From NCBI RefSeq assembly GCF_020405185.1, contig NZ_CP084463.1:620001-684000 (forward strand): 64,000 nt of DNA, read 5' to 3'. A model generated the notes under the pieces. That model was not told the origin of the DNA. It did no database searches and saw only the letters and a list, made by a program, of their open reading frames with translations. The DNA comes from Halomicrobium salinisoli. GTDB lineage: Archaea; Halobacteriota; Halobacteria; Halobacteriales; Haloarculaceae. Of the stretch, positions 34,590-43,756 are shown in pieces (the stretch's first letter is position 1; every line of letters starts with the position of its first letter). The translations under genes and the position numbers were made by a program.

Positions 34590-37500
34590 ATGAACGGAGG
34601 GGCTACTCGGGCAGGCGTCGCGGTCGTGATGGCAGTGGTCCTGGCCACTGCCCCGGTCGCGGGCGTAGTCTCGGCAGGCCAGGCAGTGGGTGGAGCGACG
34701 GCCGTCGACGCCGACCAGGGCGGAGGGACGGCATCGATCGCCACGGCGGCGTCGGTGGACGGGCGCATCGTCGACTTCCGACAGCAATCGGGCGAGTTCA
34801 CCGCGGGCGAGTCGGTCGCGGCGACGGCGACGGTGGAGAACACGGGCACGACGACTCACACGTACTTCGTGGGCTACGCCGCCGTCGACCCCGACGGGAA
34901 CTACCGTGAGAACGACGGGACGACCGGGAAGACGGTGACGCTGGCACCCGGCGAGCGGACGACCGTCTCGCTGGAGTGGACCGTCGAGAGCGACGCACCG
35001 TCGGGATACTACGACGGCTACGCGGCGCTGTGGAAGGAGAGCGACCGCGACGACCTCCGGACCCGCCTCGACGACGCGGAGCAGACCGACGCCTTCCGCG
35101 TGGCCGAAGAGACGATCGACGCGCAGATCCGCGGGCTCGACGTCGATGCCGGAGAGTACGACGACGGTGAGTCGGTCGACGCCACGGCGACGGTGGAGAA
35201 CACGGGGAACACCGACCACACCTTCTTCGTGGGCTACTCCGCAGTCGGACCGGACGGCGAGCTGTACGACAACGACGGGACGACCGGGAGGACGGTGACG
35301 CTCGCGCCCGGCGAGTCCCGGACGGTGTCGCTGGGGTGGGAAGTCGAGAGCGGCGCGCCCGCAGGCGAGTACGACGGGTACGTCTCGGTGTGGGAAGAGA
35401 GCGACCGTGACAACTTGCAGACGCGGCTCGACAGTGCTCGCCAGTCCGACGCCTTCAGCGTGGCCGAACCGACGGAGATCGACGCGCGGGTTAGCGGATT
35501 CGACGTCGACGCCGGAGAGTACGGCGATGGCGAGTCGGTCGACGCGACGGCGACGGTCGAGAACACGGGGAACACCGATCACACCTTCTTCGTGGGCTAC
35601 TCCGCGGTCGGACCGGACGGCGAGGCGTACGACAACGGCGCCTCGACCGGTCGGACCGTGACGCTGGCGCCGGGCGAACGACGGACCATTTCGCTCTCGT
35701 GGGCGGTCGAGAGCGACGCACCCGCGGGCGAGTACGACGGCTACGTAGCGGTCTGGAAGGAGAGCGACCGCGACGACTTGCGGACGCGACTGGACAGCGC
35801 GCGCCGATCCGACGCGTTCCGCGTCGCCGAACCGACCGAGGTCGACGCGCGGATCGTCGACGCCAGCGTGGAGGGCGGGGAGTTCCTGCCCGGCGAAACG
35901 GTCGGCGCTACGGTGATGGTCGAGAACACGGGCAACGCAGACCACACGTACTTCGTCGGCTACTCCGCGGTCGGACCGGACGGAGAACTGTACGACAACG
36001 ACGGGACGACCGGGAAGACGGTGACGCTGGCACCGGGCGAGCAGCACGTGGTCGACCTCGAGTGGACGGTCGAGGACGACGCGCCGACGGGATCGTACGG
36101 CATCAGATTGAGCGCGTGGCAGGAGAGCGACCGCGACGACCTGCGGACGCTGCTGGACGACGTTAGCGGCGACGGCGCGTTCGAGGTCGTCGACGACGCG
36201 GGCGCCCGGATCGTCGACTTCGACGTCGACCGCAGTGAGTTCGTCGCGGGCGAGTCGGTCGACGCCACGGCGGTCGTCGAGAACACGGGGAACACCGACC
36301 ACACCTTCTTCGTCGGGTACTCTGCTATCGGGCCGGACGGCGACGAGTACGACAACGACGCCTCGACGGGTCGGACGGTGACGCTGGCACCGGGCGAGCG
36401 ACGGACCGTCTCCCTGTCGTGGCGAGTCGATGACGACGCGCCGGGCGGGACGTACGACGGCTACGCGGCGGTCTGGAAGGAGAGCGACCGCGATACTCTG
36501 CGGACGCGGCTGGCCGACGAACGCCGGCGGGGAGCCTTCGAGGTGCTGGGTCCCGGCGACGTGGACGCCCGGGTCGCCAGCGTCGAGAGCCGGTCAGAGT
36601 CCTACGCCGCGGGCGATACCGCAGCCGTCGACGTCACGGTCGAGAACGACGGCCCGGTCGAGCACACGTTCGTCGTGAGGAGCGCGTTCGATGGGCCGGA
36701 CGGCGACCCTCTGGACGAAACGGAGCAGACCGTCACTGTCGGCCCGGGTGAGACCGACGTCCTGCGGTTCGAGACCGACTTGCCCGCAGACGCCCCGGTG
36801 GGCGCCTACGCCCACGAGGTGACCGTCTACCCGAACGCATCGGCCCGGACTGCACTCGACTCGGCGCGTACCGAGCAGATCTTCCGCGTCGGCGACGGTG
36901 GGGCCGAACTGGTCGAGGTGGCGAGCTCGAACCCCGAGTACGAGCCGGGTGACCAGGTGCTCCTCGAGGCGACCGTCGAGAACCGCGGCGCGATCGAGGA
37001 AACCTACGAGGTCCGCTACCGGATCGAGCACGGCGACGGCACCGGATCGACGGTCACGCGCGGCGACCGACTCACTCTGGCACCGGGCGAGAGCGGCACG
37101 GCCGAGGTCACCTGGACGACCGAGGCGCGCGATCCGAACCCGGTCGAGCCGGGCGCGTACGACGTCGCGGTCGAGGTTGTCGACTCGGACGTCGGGGAGA
37201 GCGTCGCGACGAGCCGGCGCAGCGACCTCTTCGAGGTGAGGGAACCCGAGGAGCGGATCGGCGTCCGGCACTTCGACGTCGAGGACGGGGCCCGAGAACC
37301 TCTCGACGACCTCCCGGCGACGACGCGGGTCACGTCCCGGGACGACGAGAAGCGATACGTGCGGCTCGTCTACGAAGTCAGGACGGACGAGGGATGGCGG
37401 ACTCTGGACGAGCAGACGGCGGACGTCCTGCCCGAGGCGACGACCACCGTCGAGCGAGACCTGTCCGTCCCCGAGTACCTGAACGCCGGCACGTACGACC

Positions 37501-39212
37501 TGCGGGTCACAGTCCGCGGGGCTGACACCGAGCAGTACCTCTACGCCCGGTCGGTCAGCGAGGACGCGCTGACAGTCGAGGCCGGCGACGCGCTCGTCGT
37601 CGAGGCCACCGACGCCAGCGGGGAGCCCGTTCCGGGGACCGTGGTCGGCATCAACGCCGACGGCGGGCGGTCGAAGGTCGTCGGCGACGACGGCACCGTG
37701 CGGTTCGCTGGCCTCTCCAGCGGAACCTACTCCGTGACGGTCTATCCCGGGACCGAGGCTCGCGTCTCGCGCGTCGTCGAATACGACGCCGGAGCGACCG
37801 AGGAGGTCTCGATCCCGATCGGTGGCTCCGCCTCCGTCTCGGGGACGGTCTCGCTGTTCGACGGAACGGTCCTCCGGGACGTCACCGTCGAGATCGACGG
37901 CCAGACCGCCCGGACCGACGACGACGGCGAGTTCACCTTCGACGAGGAACTGGCGACCGGGTCGACGACGGCGGTCGTCCGTGCCAACGGCGACACGCTC
38001 GGCCGCTACCCGATCATCATCGAGGAGGGCGTCGACAGCTACCACGTCCGGATCGAGAACGACGAGCCCGTGCAGGACCCCTCGTCGTTCGCCCTGGGCG
38101 CGCTCTGCGGTCTGGGCTGCTGGCCCGAGGGCGTCGACGACAAGTCCCAGTACACCGCCGGCTGGATCGCCTCCGGGTTCGTCGCAGCCGGCGACGTGCG
38201 CGACTTCCTCGTCGCGCTCGACACCGGCCAGGGCGGTGAGGCAGCGCTGGCCGCGTTCGGCATCATCCCACTTGCCGGCGACGTCGGCACGGCGTTGCCC
38301 AAGATCTCGAAGTTGCGGCGTGCCGGGAGCCTCGGCGAGCGCCTCCAGTTGCAGCGGATCCTGGGCCAGATCGACCAGTTCAGGGGTAACCGCGTCCGAG
38401 CGGTCGACCGGCTCTACGACGGGACGCCGGGGACGTACCTGGACGAGACGCTCGGATTCAGCACTGAGACGATCGAGCAGCTGATGAAAAACGAGCGCAA
38501 CGTCGGGAAGATCGCGGACTCGGCGCGGACCCTGGTCGACGAGTACGGGCTCTCCCGTGAGACGATCCGTCAGTACGTCAAGTCCGGGCGCGACCCCGAG
38601 GACCTCGAGGACGCGGCGGAGTCGCTCAGATACACCCAGGAGTCCGCCGACGTCTCCCAGCGGGTTGACCGTTCGACACTCGGTGGCTTTCAGAAGTTCG
38701 GTGATCTAGCGGAGGTGACCGCGAGCAGGCGCATCGCCGAGGCCGAGAACGCCCGTATCGCTACGAAGATGGAACACGTTGAGGATCTCGAAGACGGCCG
38801 GTACGTCTTCCACGGACTCGATCCCGACGCCGTCTCGACTGGCGATGTCGACGCGATGGTCGCCACCAAGCAGGGCGATACCGTGACCATCGAGCGGGTG
38901 TACGAGGTACACGGCGGCCCCAGTCCGGGCAAAGCGATGGACAAGCCGGGGCAGATCGAGGAGCGCCTGGGGGTCATCCGTGGGAACCCAGACGTGTACG
39001 CGGAAAGTGCCGACGTCACGGTCGAGGTGAGCGACGACCTGTCGAGCTCGGTGTACATAGCCCGGGATACCGCGAAAAAGACCTACGAACGCGCCGCAAA
39101 CGAGGGCGACACGGTCCGAGAGGCCATCCAGCGAAGGGGCCACGACGTCAAGACCTTCGACCGGACGAGCGACCAGTTCAAGCAGGACTACCGCGCCCTC
39201 TCGAACGAGTAA
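34590..39212 (+). CDS. Giant secreted CARDB-type repeat protein with a C-terminal toxin-like module
   Basis: A 1540-residue exported protein. Residues 1-30 are a Sec-type signal (VAVVMAVVLATAPVAGVVSA). Five near-identical repeats of 119-121 residues start at about 57, 177, 298, 419 and 538, each with VENTGN-DHT-FVGYSA, TVTLAPGE and KESDRDDLRTRL; three divergent ones start at about 659, 772 and 889. They are CARDB/Ig-like folds by motif. Two carboxypeptidase-regulatory-like beta domains follow (about 1000-1165), then a hydrophobic linker with GIIPLAGDVGTALPKISK near 1225, typical of pre-toxin segments. A helical region and a last domain of about 150 residues follow (GDVDAMVATKQGDTV, ERVYEVHGG). 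No immunity gene is recognised. The toxin idea is inference. Confidence 0.8.
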   Translation: MNGGATRAGVAVVMAVVLATAPVAGVVSAGQAVGGATAVDADQGGGTASIATAASVDGRIVDFRQQSGEFTAGESVAATATVENTGTTTHTYFVGYAAVDPDGNYRENDGTTGKTVTLAPGERTTVSLEWTVESDAPSGYYDGYAALWKESDRDDLRTRLDDAEQTDAFRVAEETIDAQIRGLDVDAGEYDDGESVDATATVENTGNTDHTFFVGYSAVGPDGELYDNDGTTGRTVTLAPGESRTVSLGWEVESGAPAGEYDGYVSVWEESDRDNLQTRLDSARQSDAFSVAEPTEIDARVSGFDVDAGEYGDGESVDATATVENTGNTDHTFFVGYSAVGPDGEAYDNGASTGRTVTLAPGERRTISLSWAVESDAPAGEYDGYVAVWKESDRDDLRTRLDSARRSDAFRVAEPTEVDARIVDASVEGGEFLPGETVGATVMVENTGNADHTYFVGYSAVGPDGELYDNDGTTGKTVTLAPGEQHVVDLEWTVEDDAPTGSYGIRLSAWQESDRDDLRTLLDDVSGDGAFEVVDDAGARIVDFDVDRSEFVAGESVDATAVVENTGNTDHTFFVGYSAIGPDGDEYDNDASTGRTVTLAPGERRTVSLSWRVDDDAPGGTYDGYAAVWKESDRDTLRTRLADERRRGAFEVLGPGDVDARVASVESRSESYAAGDTAAVDVTVENDGPVEHTFVVRSAFDGPDGDPLDETEQTVTVGPGETDVLRFETDLPADAPVGAYAHEVTVYPNASARTALDSARTEQIFRVGDGGAELVEVASSNPEYEPGDQVLLEATVENRGAIEETYEVRYRIEHGDGTGSTVTRGDRLTLAPGESGTAEVTWTTEARDPNPVEPGAYDVAVEVVDSDVGESVATSRRSDLFEVREPEERIGVRHFDVEDGAREPLDDLPATTRVTSRDDEKRYVRLVYEVRTDEGWRTLDEQTADVLPEATTTVERDLSVPEYLNAGTYDLRVTVRGADTEQYLYARSVSEDALTVEAGDALVVEATDASGEPVPGTVVGINADGGRSKVVGDDGTVRFAGLSSGTYSVTVYPGTEARVSRVVEYDAGATEEVSIPIGGSASVSGTVSLFDGTVLRDVTVEIDGQTARTDDDGEFTFDEELATGSTTAVVRANGDTLGRYPIIIEEGVDSYHVRIENDEPVQDPSSFALGALCGLGCWPEGVDDKSQYTAGWIASGFVAAGDVRDFLVALDTGQGGEAALAAFGIIPLAGDVGTALPKISKLRRAGSLGERLQLQRILGQIDQFRGNRVRAVDRLYDGTPGTYLDETLGFSTETIEQLMKNERNVGKIADSARTLVDEYGLSRETIRQYVKSGRDPEDLEDAAESLRYTQESADVSQRVDRSTLGGFQKFGDLAEVTASRRIAEAENARIATKMEHVEDLEDGRYVFHGLDPDAVSTGDVDAMVATKQGDTVTIERVYEVHGGPSPGKAMDKPGQIEERLGVIRGNPDVYAESADVTVEVSDDLSSSVYIARDTAKKTYERAANEGDTVREAIQRRGHDVKTFDRTSDQFKQDYRALSNE

Positions 39213-39411
39213 CGCCGGGCGTGTCCGCGCGGCGTCACCTCACTGCGAGCGATCGTCTCTCACGGCCGGTTGACACTCCGCGGCGTCGATACCCGATTCG
39301 TTCCAGTGGCCGCGCTCGTCTCAGGACCCGTCCCGAGCAGTCGTCCGTGTTCCCCCGGATCCGTTCAGAAGCCTCGGATCGGTACCGAGTAGTCTGGACA
39401 GCGGAGCGACG

Positions 39412-40068
39412 TCAGGCGGCGTATCCGATCATCTTCAACAGCAGTTCCTCGGTCGTCGCCTCGTGGTATCGGTCCGTCCCGAAGGTCTGGACGGTCAGCA
39501 GCACCTTGTCCGTGCGATAGAGCGCAGTGACGCCGTAGGTGCCGCTGTCGGAGCGGAACGTCACGACTGTTAGCTCAGTCCCAGACGACGGCGTCGTGCG
39601 ACGGACAGACGCGTTCAACTCGGCGGACGGATCGGCCCGTCGTTGCAACCCCGCCTGCGCGTCGTCCGGCGTCTCGTAGCGCCGAGCACTGGATGTCACG
39701 AGGAGCGGCCCGTCCACCGACTCGTTCTGCTGGAACGTCCGTCGATGCCACTCACTCACGGACCGCTCGATCATGTCGTCGGAGCGATTCTCCCCCGTCC
39801 GATGGAGTTCCCCGATGAGGACGTAGTCAGCGGAGATGTCGCTCCGGTCCAGCAACACCGTCGCGATGTCTCGCTCCGGTGTCTCGATTGCGGTGGCCGT
39901 CCCGGCCTCGGCCGTTCCGTCGTCCTGCGCGGGGGTTTCTGTATCGACGTCGATCGGACTGGCCGTGGGCGTCTCCGCTTCGGACGGGCCGCCCTGGCTA
40001 CCGAAAATTCCACTACACCCACTCAAGAGCAACATTGTAGCGACGCTCACTGCTAGGACCGTTCGCAT
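39412..40068 (-). CDS. Small lipoprotein, convergent with the giant protein
   Basis: A 218-residue Sec-type lipoprotein: MRTVLAVSVATMLLLSGC is a short signal with lipobox LSGC at Cys18. A Thr/Glu/Asp/Pro linker runs to about residue 65, then a compact domain of 150 residues (IATVLLDRSDISADYVLIGE; ETPDDAQAGLQRRADPS; YGVTALYRTDKVLLTVQTFG). No twin arginine, unlike the other lipoproteins here. TATA-like GATTATTTAG at about 40097-40106 gives leaderless spacing. It lies 199 bp beyond the end of the giant protein gene on the other strand; a protective role against that protein would be speculation. Confidence 0.8.
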   Translation of the reverse strand: MRTVLAVSVATMLLLSGCSGIFGSQGGPSEAETPTASPIDVDTETPAQDDGTAEAGTATAIETPERDIATVLLDRSDISADYVLIGELHRTGENRSDDMIERSVSEWHRRTFQQNESVDGPLLVTSSARRYETPDDAQAGLQRRADPSAELNASVRRTTPSSGTELTVVTFRSDSGTYGVTALYRTDKVLLTVQTFGTDRYHEATTEELLLKMIGYAA

Positions 40069-40251
40069 AGTGCGATGCTGGACACCCGTCGCTAAATAAT
40101 CTTAACTGGAAATCAGATGGCGATAACAGAAATAATCCAGGCTGAACAGAGCAGTCTATGTCGGGTCGTAGCCGTCCGTGTACCCACACCACGCACTCCT
40201 CGTGGGGGCCTCTCGGTACCAGTCACGTCGTAGACGCGGAAACGGCCGCCG

Positions 40252-40449
40252 TCACACGAGCCGATTCAGCGCGTCCAGCAGACTGACGCTGACGTCGGCC
40301 CACTCGACGAGCTTGTACCCCAGATAAATGCCGACGATGCCCAGTATGCCGGCGAGGTTCGGCGGTGCCGGGATCGGGACTTCGAGAAACCGGAACAGCG
40401 CGCCGACCAACAGGCCGGTCACCGTCGCGAGGAACAACTTCGCTACCAT
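40252..40449 (-). CDS. XapX domain membrane protein
   Basis: A 65-residue protein with two hydrophobic segments: KLFLATVTGLLVGALFRFLEV and the hallmark PIPAPPNLAGILGIVGIYLGY, which is the XapX domain (DUF1427) by memory. After it comes an unusual tail WADVSVSLLDALNRLV. ATG at 40449 is chosen because longer frames add a basic low-complexity leader. XapX proteins are often near xanthosine or other transport genes, but not here. The tail is repeated at 34442..34474. Confidence 0.78.
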   Translation of the reverse strand: MVAKLFLATVTGLLVGALFRFLEVPIPAPPNLAGILGIVGIYLGYKLVEWADVSVSLLDALNRLV

Positions 40450-40631
40450 AGCGGCCGGTACGCTATCGAGGACGAAAAGGCACGCGTCACGCGACGGACG
40501 GCCGAGTCGTCGGACGCCGTTCGGCGACGGCGCTGGCCGTCTTCGTCTCTGCCCGCGGCGTCGTTTCCAGAATCTGGAAACCATCACTTCGTCTGATTAT
40601 TCGTCCGACACAACTTCCGATCGATCCCGCC

Positions 40632-41411
40632 GTGAGTGAGACGAGCGACACCGACGATTCGGAACCGACCGTCAGCACCGACGGCGGAGCGACCGGGATC
40701 GTTCCGCCGGACGACGAGACGCCCACCTGGAGCGAGCGCAAGGAGCGCAGGCAGGGGCTCGCCAGGCTGACCTACGAGTACTTCGAGCGGTCGCGACGCG
40801 AGGACCAGGACCTGCGCGAGCAGTCCGACTACGTCGAGCGCGACGTGCTCGGCTTCCCCGCCTGGCCCCACGAGGCGATTCGGAACCTGGCGCTGGCGAC
40901 GTTCTTCGTCGGGACGATCCTCTACCTCGCGGCGGCGCTGCCGCCGGAGATGCCTGCCCCGGCCGACGCCGGCAACACGCCCAGCCCGATCCTGCCGGAC
41001 TGGTACCTCTACTGGTCGTTCGGTCTGCTGCAGATTCAGGCCCTGAACCCCGAACTGACGCTCCTCGGCGGCCAGAAGCTGATGGCCGACCGGACCTACG
41101 GCGTCCTGGCGAACGTCTTCGTCGTCGTCGCCCTCGCCGTCGTTCCGTTCCTGAACAAGGGCGCGGCGCGGCGACCGGTCGAGAACCCGTTCTGGGCGGC
41201 CGTCGGGATGGCCGGCGTGGCGTTCAGCGCCACCATCGCCGTCTACGCCGTCCAGAGCCAGGTGCCGATGGATCCCGACCTGCTGCTGGACCTGACGTTC
41301 CTGTTCCCGTTGGTCTCGGCGACGATCAGCTACGCCGTCCTGCGGACCATGCGGGAGGGATACATGTTCACCCTCAATCGTCGGTACTACCGGCTCCGGC
41401 CGCCGAAGTAG
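40632..41411 (+). CDS. Cytochrome b C-terminal-domain protein (PetD-like)
   Basis: A 259-residue membrane protein resembling the C-terminal part of cytochrome b (subunit IV). After a charged cytoplasmic 80-residue start come helix LALATFFVGTILYLAAALP, then TPSPILPDWYLYWSFGLLQI, where PDWY (about 122-125) corresponds to the quinol-site PEWY motif. Two further helices follow (VFVVVALAVVPFLN; WAAVGMAGVAFSATIAVYAV). No Rieske protein, cytochrome b N-terminal subunit or halocyanin gene lies nearby. Start is GTG at 40632. Confidence 0.78.
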   Translation: MSETSDTDDSEPTVSTDGGATGIVPPDDETPTWSERKERRQGLARLTYEYFERSRREDQDLREQSDYVERDVLGFPAWPHEAIRNLALATFFVGTILYLAAALPPEMPAPADAGNTPSPILPDWYLYWSFGLLQIQALNPELTLLGGQKLMADRTYGVLANVFVVVALAVVPFLNKGAARRPVENPFWAAVGMAGVAFSATIAVYAVQSQVPMDPDLLLDLTFLFPLVSATISYAVLRTMREGYMFTLNRRYYRLRPPK

Positions 41412-41494
41412 CGGTTCGGTCCGGCCGCTCTCAGGCATCTCGTCAGGAGCTGGCAACTACGACGTAGTGGGTCCGGGACGTACGGACTGAGACG

Positions 41495-42139
41495 ATGCCC
41501 TTCAGCAACCGAACGGACGCGGGCCGGAAGCTCGCGGCGCTGCTCGACCGGGAGGACGTGGACGCGGACGTTGTCCTCGGGATCCCGCGCGGCGGACTCC
41601 CGGTCGCGCGGCCGGTCGCGGACAGGCTGGGCGCGCCGCTCGATATCGTCGTCGCGTCGAAGATCGGCGCGCCGCGGAACCCGGAGCTGGCCATCGGCGC
41701 GGCTGCGGCCGACGGCAGCGCCTGGCTCAACCACGACCTGATCGAGCGCCTCGGCGTCGCCCGGAACTACGTCGAGCGCCAGCGCCGGCGCGAGGCGCGG
41801 GCGGCCGCACAGAAGGCCCAGCACTACCGGGGCGAGCGAGCGCCGCCGGCGCTCGCGGGGCGGCGCGTGGTCGTCGTCGACGACGGCATCGCCACGGGGG
41901 CGACGGCCCGGGCGTGTCTCCGCCAGGTCCGCGCGGCCGGCGCCGCGCGCGTCGTGCTCGCGGTGCCGGTCGGATCGCCGAGGACGGTCGAGGAGCTACA
42001 GGCCGAGGGCCAGGAGGTGGTCGCCGTCGAGACCCCGCCGCACTTCAGGGCCGTCGGGCAGTTCTACCGGCAGTTCGGTCAGGTCAGCGACGCGGAGGCG
42101 ATGACCTACCTCGACGGCGTTCGACGCGGGCGGGCCTGA
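41495..42139 (+). CDS. Phosphoribosyltransferase family protein
   Basis: A 214-residue type I PRTase-fold protein. The PRPP motif is RRVVVVDDGIATGATARAC at about residues 123-141, with both Asp residues and the Gly-Ala-Thr loop. The N-terminal VLGIPRGGLPVARPVADRLG and the middle hood (ERQRRREARAAAQKAQHYRG) match the ComF/DUF-type 'phosphoribosyltransferase' group often fused to dienelactone hydrolases. The base substrate is not predictable; members may act in nucleotide salvage or be regulatory. Confidence 0.88.
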   Translation: MPFSNRTDAGRKLAALLDREDVDADVVLGIPRGGLPVARPVADRLGAPLDIVVASKIGAPRNPELAIGAAAADGSAWLNHDLIERLGVARNYVERQRRREARAAAQKAQHYRGERAPPALAGRRVVVVDDGIATGATARACLRQVRAAGAARVVLAVPVGSPRTVEELQAEGQEVVAVETPPHFRAVGQFYRQFGQVSDAEAMTYLDGVRRGRA

Positions 42140-42179
42140 CCTGCCGGATCGACGGCCTCGTCACGGCGCGCCGACCGCG

Positions 42180-42971
42180 TCAGTACGCCTCGAGCGCCGG
42201 TCCGATGCGGTCGAGGACCTCGTCGTGGGCCGCGCCGTTCGTCGCGACGATGCCCTCGCAGCCGGGCTCCCAGGGATCGCCGTGGACGTCCGTCACCGTG
42301 CCGCCGGCCCGTTCGATCATGTGGACGCCTGCGACGGTGTCCCACGCATCCGGGTTCGGCAGGGCGGAGACCGCGGCGTCGAGCGAGCCGGCGGCGACGA
42401 ACGCCAGCGTGAGCTGGGCGCAGCCCAGCCGCCGGATGTCGCCGAACTCGACGAGCAGCGAGGTGAGCAGCGAGCCGAACGCCTCCTCGCGGTCGGGCCC
42501 GTACCGGAGGATGGGCGCGACGGAGAACGCCTCGAGGTCGGTCGTGTCGCTGGTCGAGACGGACTCGTCGTCGCGCCTGACGGTGGACTCGTCCGCGTAG
42601 AAGACGTGGTCCAGCGCGGGGGCGACCGAGACGCCCGCCGCGAGCTCACCGTCCCGCACGAGACCGACGCTGGTCGTCCACAGGGGGATCTCGTGGACGA
42701 AGTTGGTCGTGCCGTCGATGGGGTCGACGACCCACGCGTTGCCGTCCTCGGGGACGGCCTTCAGCTCGTCCTCCTCCTCGCCGACGATTGTCGCGTCGGG
42801 GTACGCCGAGCGGATCACCTCGACGACTTCCCGCTGGGCCTCGACGTCGCCCTCGGAGACGTAGTCGGTCTTCGACTCCTTCGTCTCGACGGTCAGCGCC
42901 GACCGGTAGTGATCCATCGCGACGTCGGCGCCCGCCTGCGCCGCCTCCAGGGCGGTCTCGCTTCTCGACAT
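42180..42971 (-). CDS. suhB: Inositol monophosphatase family phosphatase
   Basis: A 263-residue Mg2+-dependent sugar phosphatase. Visible metal ligands: the Glu pair in TIVGEEEDE (about 64-72), DPIDGTTNFVHEIPLW (about 82-97) and, near the C-terminus, NPDAWDTVAGVHMIERAGG with the last Asp. Archaeal members hydrolyse inositol-1-phosphate and often also fructose-1,6-bisphosphate. Full length. It converges on the phosphoribosyltransferase gene, 40 bp away; no inositol synthase gene lies in the window. Confidence 0.92.
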   Translation of the reverse strand: MSRSETALEAAQAGADVAMDHYRSALTVETKESKTDYVSEGDVEAQREVVEVIRSAYPDATIVGEEEDELKAVPEDGNAWVVDPIDGTTNFVHEIPLWTTSVGLVRDGELAAGVSVAPALDHVFYADESTVRRDDESVSTSDTTDLEAFSVAPILRYGPDREEAFGSLLTSLLVEFGDIRRLGCAQLTLAFVAAGSLDAAVSALPNPDAWDTVAGVHMIERAGGTVTDVHGDPWEPGCEGIVATNGAAHDEVLDRIGPALEAY

Positions 42972-43041
42972 CTGTCTCGGCAGAGGCGCGGGTGCGCAAT
43001 TAGTATTGGGACGATACGGCGAGGGCGGCGACGGCGGACGC

Positions 43042-43566
43042 TTACTCGGGGGCGAGGGGCGCCTCCGCGACGGCGACGTCGACGACGAGCTCGTCGGCGG
43101 TGTCGTTGACGATCTCGAGTTCGCCGGCGATGACGAGGTTCGAGTTCGGCGTGGGACCGATCGCGACCGGGTCGCCGACCTCGATCCGGCCGGCCGACTG
43201 CTGGAGGTGGACGTGGGCGGTGCAGGTCTCCGGATGCTGGACGTTCGTGAAGTCGATCTCGTCGACGGTGACGTCGATGCGGTCGTAGTTGCCGGAGAGC
43301 GTGACCGTCGCGCGGTCGTCGAGGCGGTCGCGGTCGAGGACGGCGAAGGCGTTCTCCGTGGGTCGGTAGCCGCCGGCCGGGCCCGGGACGCCCTCGACCA
43401 GGTGCAGGGTCTTCAGGCTCTGCATCTGGTTGCGGATCGATCCGGGGTCGCGGTCGATCGTCTCCGCGATGCGCTGGGCCTTGACGGGCTCGTCGGTCTG
43501 CTGGAACTCGTTGACGAGGGCGGTGAGTATCCGGCGCTGGCTCTCGGACAGCTCTGCGTGACTCAT
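43042..43566 (-). CDS. Rrf2-like HTH regulator with C-terminal ligand domain
   Basis: A 174-residue regulator. The winged helix (SESQRRILTALVNEFQQTDE, then VKAQRIAETIDRDPGSIRNQ and LVEGVPGPAGGYRPT) occupies residues 7-70. The C-terminal 100 residues form a beta-rich domain (ATVTLSGNYDRIDVTVDEID; IEVGDPVAIGPTPNSNLVIAG). Haloarchaeal relatives are labelled Rrf2 family, but no [Fe-S]-type cysteine cluster is present (single Cys in ETCTAHV). A TATA-like GCTTATCGG at about 43592-43600 gives leaderless spacing. It is divergent from the TFB unit. Confidence 0.8.
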   Translation of the reverse strand: MSHAELSESQRRILTALVNEFQQTDEPVKAQRIAETIDRDPGSIRNQMQSLKTLHLVEGVPGPAGGYRPTENAFAVLDRDRLDDRATVTLSGNYDRIDVTVDEIDFTNVQHPETCTAHVHLQQSAGRIEVGDPVAIGPTPNSNLVIAGELEIVNDTADELVVDVAVAEAPLAPE

Positions 43567-43725
43567 TGGTTAGACTCACCGTCCTGAGTCCGATAAGCGT
43601 TTGTGTGTCGCCGCGACGTCGACCGATCGATTGATACCGGTCGAATCGTCGTCACGGCGGCCGGCGTGGCGACCGAACGCGCGGGAAAACGGCCGCTGTC
43701 TGTCGGTTTCTGCCATCACGACACA

Positions 43726-43740
43726 CGAAAGGTTTAAATG
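43726..43740 (+). promoter_or_regulatory. BRE-TATA of the TFB unit
   Basis: CGAAAGG (BRE-like) runs into TTTAAATG. The box starts 24 bp upstream of the ATG at 43757 and 116 bp upstream of the TFB start, so transcription should begin at or next to the upstream ORF. Confidence 0.7.
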
Positions 43741-43756
43741 GCTTTCGGGCTTACGT

